A stretch of DNA of 11,546 nucleotides from Planctomycetota bacterium (lineage in GTDB: Bacteria; Planctomycetota; PUPC01; JACPCR01), in assembly GCA_030740295.1 (NCBI GenBank), contig JASLXP010000742.1, forward strand, positions 1 to 11,546, written 5' to 3'. Positions 6,674 to 11,546 of this stretch are shown piece after piece. A model generated the notes under the pieces. It ran no database searches and was not told where the DNA came from. It saw nothing but the letters and a program-made list of their open reading frames with translations. The position numbers and the translations under genes were made by a program. Positions within the stretch are counted from its first letter, which is position 1. Each line of letters opens with the position of its first letter.

Positions 6674-9600
6674 ATGAAAAACTCAAAAGGATCGACAGGC
6701 CACAACTGCCTGGCCCTGCCTTTCGTCGGTGATTTTCAAATCGTCATCCTTCTTGCGCCTCTGTGCCTGTGCCTGTTCGCCGAGGAAAAGCAAACCGGCA
6801 ACCTGCTCCCGAACTCGAGCTTCGAAGTCTCTCAGGTTGCGAGAGAGATTTATCCGATTGTTGGTGACTATCGTGACCACGGAGAGGGCATCTGGCAGAT
6901 CGATACAAAGACCGCATGGCACGGCAAACATAGCCTTCGAATGCGAGGGGTGCGGCCCTTCTTCTGGCAAGTGCTGAACTCGGACTCTCTGCAGAACGTG
7001 TTCTCTGTCCATCTGAAGGGAACAGAGGATAATCAGGAAGTGGAGGTCGGCGTTGAGATGCTCAGCTTCATCGATGATGGAAGAGTGATCGTCGAAGGAC
7101 GAAAGAAGGCGGTCGTAAAACTCACGAGGGACTGGAAGCGTCACACCGTTGCATCGGCTGAAAGGGCGGGCCGGCGGAAGTTTGTCCGGTGGCATCTCTA
7201 CCGTTGCTGGGTCCGGCCGCTGGAGGACAGTCCGTTGTGGGTGGATGCCGCACAATTGGAACAGGACAGGTTAGAGCCATCAGATTACAGGTCCGAGCGT
7301 GCAGGCAATGAAACGCCCAGACAGGTCAATATTGGTCTGAATCGTAAATTCGTTGGGGGCCCCGCGGACTCACCTCGGTGGAGCCATGGCCACAGCCAAC
7401 GCCCCAAACAGGGGACGGTGAAACTCACGGTCGTCGAAACGGAAGGGATACCAAGGGATGAAGAGCCGGTGTGGGGCGGAGTGCCGTTTCCCAAGGGAGA
7501 ACTCTTCGATGCTGCAGGGCTGAGCCTGAAAGATGAGGAAGGCAATTCGGTACCGTTCCAGTCGCGCTCCCTGGCGCGAAGGCATATCGACGGCAGTATC
7601 ACTTCCGTGCTGATCGATTTTCAGGCGTCAGTTCCGGCGAAGGCAAGCCGTGATTTTCGGCTTGAGTACGGCGGAGAAGATCGTGAGTGGAAGAGGCCGA
7701 TAGCGTCAGACAGGGAAGGTGCCATCCGCATCGACACCGGTTCGCTTGAAACTGAAATATCAAAGAAGTCGTTCAGACTTTTTGATTCGCTGCGAGTGAA
7801 TGGCAAGGCTCTCTCATCATCGTCTCGTGAGGGCAGCCATGCAGTTGACATCGGAGGAAGAGTTTTCAGTAGCCCTGGCGCTCCACGACAAGTTCCTTCA
7901 GATAGTCCACCCAATGACACGCCCTCGGTTCAAGTACTGCAGAACGGCCCCCTGCACGCCGAGATACTTGTTCGCGCCAAGCACTGGGCAGAAGGGGATT
8001 CCCTCCTCACTTACGAATTACGAGTTCATGCTTTCCGGGGCAAGCCCTGGCTGCTGATCGACTACACATTCGAAAACCAGCACCGGCAGTTTCATACGCC
8101 CGTTAAAAGTATCTTTCTGCGATTGCCGCTGCCGTCTTCAGAAGGGGAAAAGACTGCCGTCGAATTTGAGCGACTGGATGACAAGCCGATCGCGTGCAGC
8201 CTTTCGGCGGGACAGGATACGACTTTCACACAGGTGCACGAGTATTTTGGCCGCGGCCGTTACGACCTTATTTTTGACAACCCGGATGGAGTTCAACGAT
8301 TCAAGGATTCTCGAGCAAGCGGGATTCTCAAAGCCGGCGGATCACGGGTTCAGGTCCATGATTTCTGGCAGCTCAATCCGAAAGCACTGCGAGTGTCGCA
8401 AAGCCATGTCGATGTCTTTCACTGGCCGGACAGTCACGTCCGTTTTGCCGACCTGCCATTCGGCATGTCGAACACGATGCGCATCCTCTACGAGCCGGTC
8501 GCTGGAGAAGCCGCGCCCGGGCTGGCCCGTTCCCCGTTGCTGCTGCAGCCTGACCAACAATGGCTGATTCGCAGTGGGGTGTTCGGGAACTTTCTAACCA
8601 GTAAAGAAACCGCGGCTGAGTATCCGGGCTATCACAACCGGGCCGAAAGTTACTTCAGGGGCCTTGTGCATGAACGGAAGATGAGTGACCTGACCGGGAT
8701 GTTCGATTACGGCGATATGGGCATGCCGGGCAACTGGATGAACAACGAAACCGACGTGGCGCGCAACCTGTTCATGCAATACTTCCGCACTTTTGATCCC
8801 GGCCTGTATCGGCGGGCGTTGTTGATGGTGAGGCATCTTCGTGATGTGGATGTCTGTCACATTCAGCCGGGCACTCGGTTCATGCATCATCCGTCGGCCG
8901 GCATCCATACGGTCTATGCGTGGCACACTGGCCATTTCTGGACAACCGGCCTGATCTGGCATTACTTGCTGACCGGCGATTCACGCACGTATGAGGTGGT
9001 GAAGGACGTGGGTGCGGAGCTCATTCTGAAACACCGCAACTCGCGGTATGTGGGACGTGAACGGACGAGAATCCTCTATCACCTGGCCGAGCTTTACGAC
9101 CTGACACACCTGCACTGTTTTCGTGATGCGTTCGAGCGGCACTACAATTTCGGTAAGCCGACCCTGACCAGCGATTACGGCGGCGGGCTGGGCCTGCTTC
9201 TGTTGAAGCGCTGGTACGACGTTACCGGTGAGCAGAAATATCTCGACCGCTTTCGCAAAGATGCAGAGATGCTTCTGAGTAAGCGTGAAGAGCAGAAATA
9301 CTTCGAGCCTGCAGGCGGCCGCGGGAACTACATATTCTCTGCAATGGCCGAGGCCGCGAACACCTTCGACGACCGAAAGTTCGTCGATGCATTCCTGGAT
9401 GAATTCCTGACTTACCTGGTGAGCATACACGGCGTTGATGTCAATACCGTCCGCGGTGCGGAGTTCCTCGCAGCGGCCAGAAGATTTGGGATTGGTGAGC
9501 AACGCCTGATGCCGGAGCGTCTGCTCGGTCTGGACATCTTCACGGGATATCGGAAGCTGGGAGAATCAGAGGAAAGCCGCTTCAGGATCCGACTGACGAA

Positions 9601-10243
9601 ATCAGATGTGCAATCACCACTGCTGAAGATCTACCGGACGCGCAATTTTCGTTCGCGGCTCAAAAAAGCTCACGAAGACTCCATAGAATACAGCCTGGTC
9701 CGCGTGGCCGGCACAAAGGGCAAACATGAAATGCTCACCGGGGTCGATCCTCAATTCAGGGCCATTGAGATGGACAAGAAATACCCCGCCGGAACTTATG
9801 AGCTTGTGCTCACAAGCACCAGGGATGGCCAGGCGGCTGTCTCGGCATCCGGCTGCAAGGTGCTCTTGAACGCGGAAGGTTATTTTCATTTCAGGCGATC
9901 TCGATCAGGCACTGCCGTTTCACGATTTGCGTTCCGTGCGCCAGAAAAGAATGAGCTTTCACTGAAGCTGAAATGGCCGGGCTTCCCAGGGCAGGGCACC
10001 GGCCTGTGGCTGCAGGACGAAAAAGGCAGTGTCGTTTCCAGTACGAGATGGATGGTGCCGATCGGAACGGAATTCGATGAGAAAGGCCGGGCTCTTGAAA
10101 ATGTGAGTAACCTTCCACTGGCTATCCCTGACGAGGCAAGGGGCAAAATCCTGACCCTTACCATTACCGGATCGAAATGGATGGGCTGGAAACTGGATGG
10201 CCTGGATTACCCATGGTTTGGCGTGGATGCGGATGATTTCTGA
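6674..10243 (+). CDS. Large exported rhamnogalacturonan exolyase-like protein (PcRGLX/YetA, PL26-type) with extra N- and C-terminal domains
   Basis: This is an uninterrupted 1189-residue protein. A hydrophobic stretch (IVILLAPLCLCLFA, residues 23-36) after a long n-region suggests Sec export. Residues about 43-207 look like a CBM4/9-type jelly roll (NLLPNSSFEVS at the start, LWVDAAQLEQDRLEPSDY at the end). Residues about 245-335 resemble the N-terminal RIFT-barrel domain of the PcRGLX/YetA family (GTVKLTVVETEGIPR, WGGVPFPKGEL, DGSITSVLIDF). Residues about 415-600 are a beta-sandwich (VLQNGPLHAEI at 420), and about 600-965 an alpha/alpha toroid with FDYGDMGMPGNWMNNE (677-692) and WHTGHFWTTGLIWHYLLTGD (750-769). 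About 968-1189 is a further beta-rich part I do not recognise. Characterised PL26 enzymes release unsaturated disaccharides from rhamnogalacturonan backbones; activity here is inferred. It lies 133 bases after the PL22-like gene, and its stop is one base before a possible sulfatase ATG, so coupling is likely. No clear ribosome site precedes the ATG. Confidence 0.75.
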   Translation: MKNSKGSTGHNCLALPFVGDFQIVILLAPLCLCLFAEEKQTGNLLPNSSFEVSQVAREIYPIVGDYRDHGEGIWQIDTKTAWHGKHSLRMRGVRPFFWQVLNSDSLQNVFSVHLKGTEDNQEVEVGVEMLSFIDDGRVIVEGRKKAVVKLTRDWKRHTVASAERAGRRKFVRWHLYRCWVRPLEDSPLWVDAAQLEQDRLEPSDYRSERAGNETPRQVNIGLNRKFVGGPADSPRWSHGHSQRPKQGTVKLTVVETEGIPRDEEPVWGGVPFPKGELFDAAGLSLKDEEGNSVPFQSRSLARRHIDGSITSVLIDFQASVPAKASRDFRLEYGGEDREWKRPIASDREGAIRIDTGSLETEISKKSFRLFDSLRVNGKALSSSSREGSHAVDIGGRVFSSPGAPRQVPSDSPPNDTPSVQVLQNGPLHAEILVRAKHWAEGDSLLTYELRVHAFRGKPWLLIDYTFENQHRQFHTPVKSIFLRLPLPSSEGEKTAVEFERLDDKPIACSLSAGQDTTFTQVHEYFGRGRYDLIFDNPDGVQRFKDSRASGILKAGGSRVQVHDFWQLNPKALRVSQSHVDVFHWPDSHVRFADLPFGMSNTMRILYEPVAGEAAPGLARSPLLLQPDQQWLIRSGVFGNFLTSKETAAEYPGYHNRAESYFRGLVHERKMSDLTGMFDYGDMGMPGNWMNNETDVARNLFMQYFRTFDPGLYRRALLMVRHLRDVDVCHIQPGTRFMHHPSAGIHTVYAWHTGHFWTTGLIWHYLLTGDSRTYEVVKDVGAELILKHRNSRYVGRERTRILYHLAELYDLTHLHCFRDAFERHYNFGKPTLTSDYGGGLGLLLLKRWYDVTGEQKYLDRFRKDAEMLLSKREEQKYFEPAGGRGNYIFSAMAEAANTFDDRKFVDAFLDEFLTYLVSIHGVDVNTVRGAEFLAAARRFGIGEQRLMPERLLGLDIFTGYRKLGESEESRFRIRLTKSDVQSPLLKIYRTRNFRSRLKKAHEDSIEYSLVRVAGTKGKHEMLTGVDPQFRAIEMDKKYPAGTYELVLTSTRDGQAAVSASGCKVLLNAEGYFHFRRSRSGTAVSRFAFRAPEKNELSLKLKWPGFPGQGTGLWLQDEKGSVVSSTRWMVPIGTEFDEKGRALENVSNLPLAIPDEARGKILTLTITGSKWMGWKLDGLDYPWFGVDADDF

Positions 10244-10328
10244 TATGAGCGCTCAAGAGTATGCCGACCGATATCTTGTGGAGACGGTTGCCAGATTCCT
10301 TCGCAGGAAGTCCATCTCCAAAGACTTC

Positions 10329-11546
10329 ATGAAAACCATCATCACATTACTCCTGGGCCTTGGCGTCTCTCTGTTCGCCGAAGCCACCAAACCTAACATC
10401 GTCGTCATCATCAGCGATGACCAGGCGTGGACCGACTACGGATTCATGGGGCATCCAACGATTAAGACGCCCCACCTCGACAAACTGGCCCGGCGCAGCC
10501 TTCTGTTCGAGCGCGGCTACGTGGCGGCGCCGCTTTGCCGCCCGTCTCTGGCTTCGATGGCGACCGGACTTTACCCGTTCCAGCACGGGGTCGCGGGGAA
10601 TGACGTCGATGGTCGAAACAATCGAGCCGCGCTTGATATGCCGGTGCGCGAGGCTTTCCACAAGCATCCCTCCTTCATCAAGGCGCTGACATCAAACGGC
10701 TACCTGGCCCACCAGTCGGGCAAGTGGTGGGAAGGCTCGTGGAAAGATGGCGGATTCACCCACGGCATGACCCATGGCATTCCGAAACGCGGCGGGCGGC
10801 ACGGTGATGCAGGTCTGAAGATCGGGCGCGCAGGGATGAAACCGGTGACGGACTTCATCGATCTGGCGGTCGCGGAGAAGAAGCCGTTCCTCATCTGGTA
10901 CGCACCGTTCCTCCCACACACGCCGCACAATCCGCCCAGGCGACTCCTGGACAATTACACCAGCGATGGGCGCGCCAGAGACATTGCGAGGTATTACGCC
11001 ATGTGCGAGTGGTTCGACGAAACCTGTGGCGTACTGATCGACTACCTCGACAAGAAGGAGATCACAGACAACACGATGGTTCTCTACATCTGCGACAACG
11101 GCTGGGCGGCTGCGAGCACGAATGTCGGCGATCCGAATCAGAAGCTTTGGCGAGGCTACGCGCAGCGATCAAAAGGTTCGCCCTACGAGAAGGGTGTCCG
11201 CACTCCGGTCATGGTTTCATGGCCGGGTCACGTGAAGCCGGGTCGGGTCGGAGAATTCGCTCACGCCATCGACCTCTTCCCCACGATTGCCGCGGGTACC
11301 GGTGTGGATGCGCCAGCAGAACTCGCTGGGATCAACCTGATGGATGCCGATGCTCGGAAGGGCCGCAAAAAGGTATTCGGGGTCACTCACTCGATTCACA
11401 ACATGACGGTCGGCGATCCTGATGACACCCAGCAGTATCTCTGGTGTGTAGAGCGCGATTGGAAGCTAATCGTGCGTTACAACGGCAAAGACACGACGCA
11501 GTACCGCAACGTGCACATCTGGGACAAGGCGCCGGTCCGCCTGTTC
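10329..11546 (+). CDS. Exported S1 family sulfatase (arylsulfatase A-like), partial (C-terminus beyond window)
   Basis: The first 406 residues of an S1 sulfatase are present; the frame is open to the right edge. MKTIITLLLGLGVSLFAEA is a good signal peptide, so it acts in the periplasm or outside the cell, removing sulfate esters. Active-site features: metal ligands D30/D31 (IISDDQ), the nucleophile position C70, K132 (SGKWW), H197 and H200 (LPHTPHNPP), D256/N257 (YICDNGW) and K288 (SPYEKGVRTP). The maturation motif reads CRPSLASMATG: the Cys to be converted to formylglycine is present, but the Arg of CxPxR is Leu (L74, codon CTG). An in-frame ATG at 10245, one base after the preceding stop, would add 28 residues (MSAQEYADRY and on) before the signal peptide. 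I prefer 10329 because of the signal peptide, though the ribosome site is weak and 10245 may be used in a coupled start. Its place after the PL26-like gene suggests a sulfated glycan substrate. Confidence 0.88.
   Translation, partial: MKTIITLLLGLGVSLFAEATKPNIVVIISDDQAWTDYGFMGHPTIKTPHLDKLARRSLLFERGYVAAPLCRPSLASMATGLYPFQHGVAGNDVDGRNNRAALDMPVREAFHKHPSFIKALTSNGYLAHQSGKWWEGSWKDGGFTHGMTHGIPKRGGRHGDAGLKIGRAGMKPVTDFIDLAVAEKKPFLIWYAPFLPHTPHNPPRRLLDNYTSDGRARDIARYYAMCEWFDETCGVLIDYLDKKEITDNTMVLYICDNGWAAASTNVGDPNQKLWRGYAQRSKGSPYEKGVRTPVMVSWPGHVKPGRVGEFAHAIDLFPTIAAGTGVDAPAELAGINLMDADARKGRKKVFGVTHSIHNMTVGDPDDTQQYLWCVERDWKLIVRYNGKDTTQYRNVHIWDKAPVRLF

Noticed and set aside
9229..9301. Repeated string gagcagaaata within the large lyase-like gene (about 9229 and 9290)
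   Set aside because: Eleven bases twice in a coding gene, encoding the common residues EQKY; no further copies or structure, so not a meaningful repeat.

Overview
The window looks like a chromosomal carbohydrate-catabolism island from a bacterium of the Planctomycetes-Verrucomicrobia-Chlamydiae (PVC) group, most likely Verrucomicrobiota or a relative. Three things suggest this. The DNA is fairly GC-rich. The gene mix of enolase-superfamily enzyme, several Gfo/Idh/MocA oxidoreductases, exported polysaccharide lyase-like proteins and an S1 sulfatase is typical of those genomes. Finally, positions 1293-1341 hold a double hairpin of the 'cacgggcg..cgcccgtg / cacggccg..cggccgtg' kind, which recurs in verrucomicrobial genomes and reads through as spurious peptides with a HGRDARAT-like motif. 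The lineage is inferred; no rRNA or tRNA is present.

Layout. Positions 1-1074 (minus strand, C-terminus cut by the window edge) encode a receiver-PAS-HisKA-type signalling protein whose dimerisation helix has Glu where the phospho-acceptor His should be. A 363-base divergent intergenic region with the double hairpin follows. All remaining genes are on the plus strand: a mandelate racemase/muconate lactonizing-type sugar-acid enzyme (1438-2679), a small exported heavy-metal-associated (HMA) domain protein with its own terminator (2768-3152), two different Gfo/Idh/MocA oxidoreductases (3207-4199 and 4291-5292), a cytoplasmic oligogalacturonate lyase-like (PL22-type) beta-propeller (5440-6540), a very large exported rhamnogalacturonan exolyase-like protein (PcRGLX/YetA or PL26 type, 6674-10243), and the first 406 residues of an exported S1 sulfatase (10329 to the right edge).

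How the genes may work together (inference): the exported sulfatase and the PL26-like protein would desulfate and cut a rhamnose- or uronate-containing polysaccharide outside the cytoplasm. The PL22-like propeller, which has no visible signal peptide, would split imported unsaturated uronic oligosaccharides. The enolase-superfamily enzyme and the two oxidoreductases would process the released sugars or sugar acids. Pectin (rhamnogalacturonan I) or a sulfated algal polymer would both fit; the sequence alone does not decide. The HMA protein interrupts the cluster and appears to be its own transcription unit.

No tRNA, rRNA, CRISPR array, transposase or phage gene was seen. The points most worth a second look are the His-less kinase-like protein, the sulfatase with a Leu in its maturation motif, and the unusually extended PL26-like architecture.
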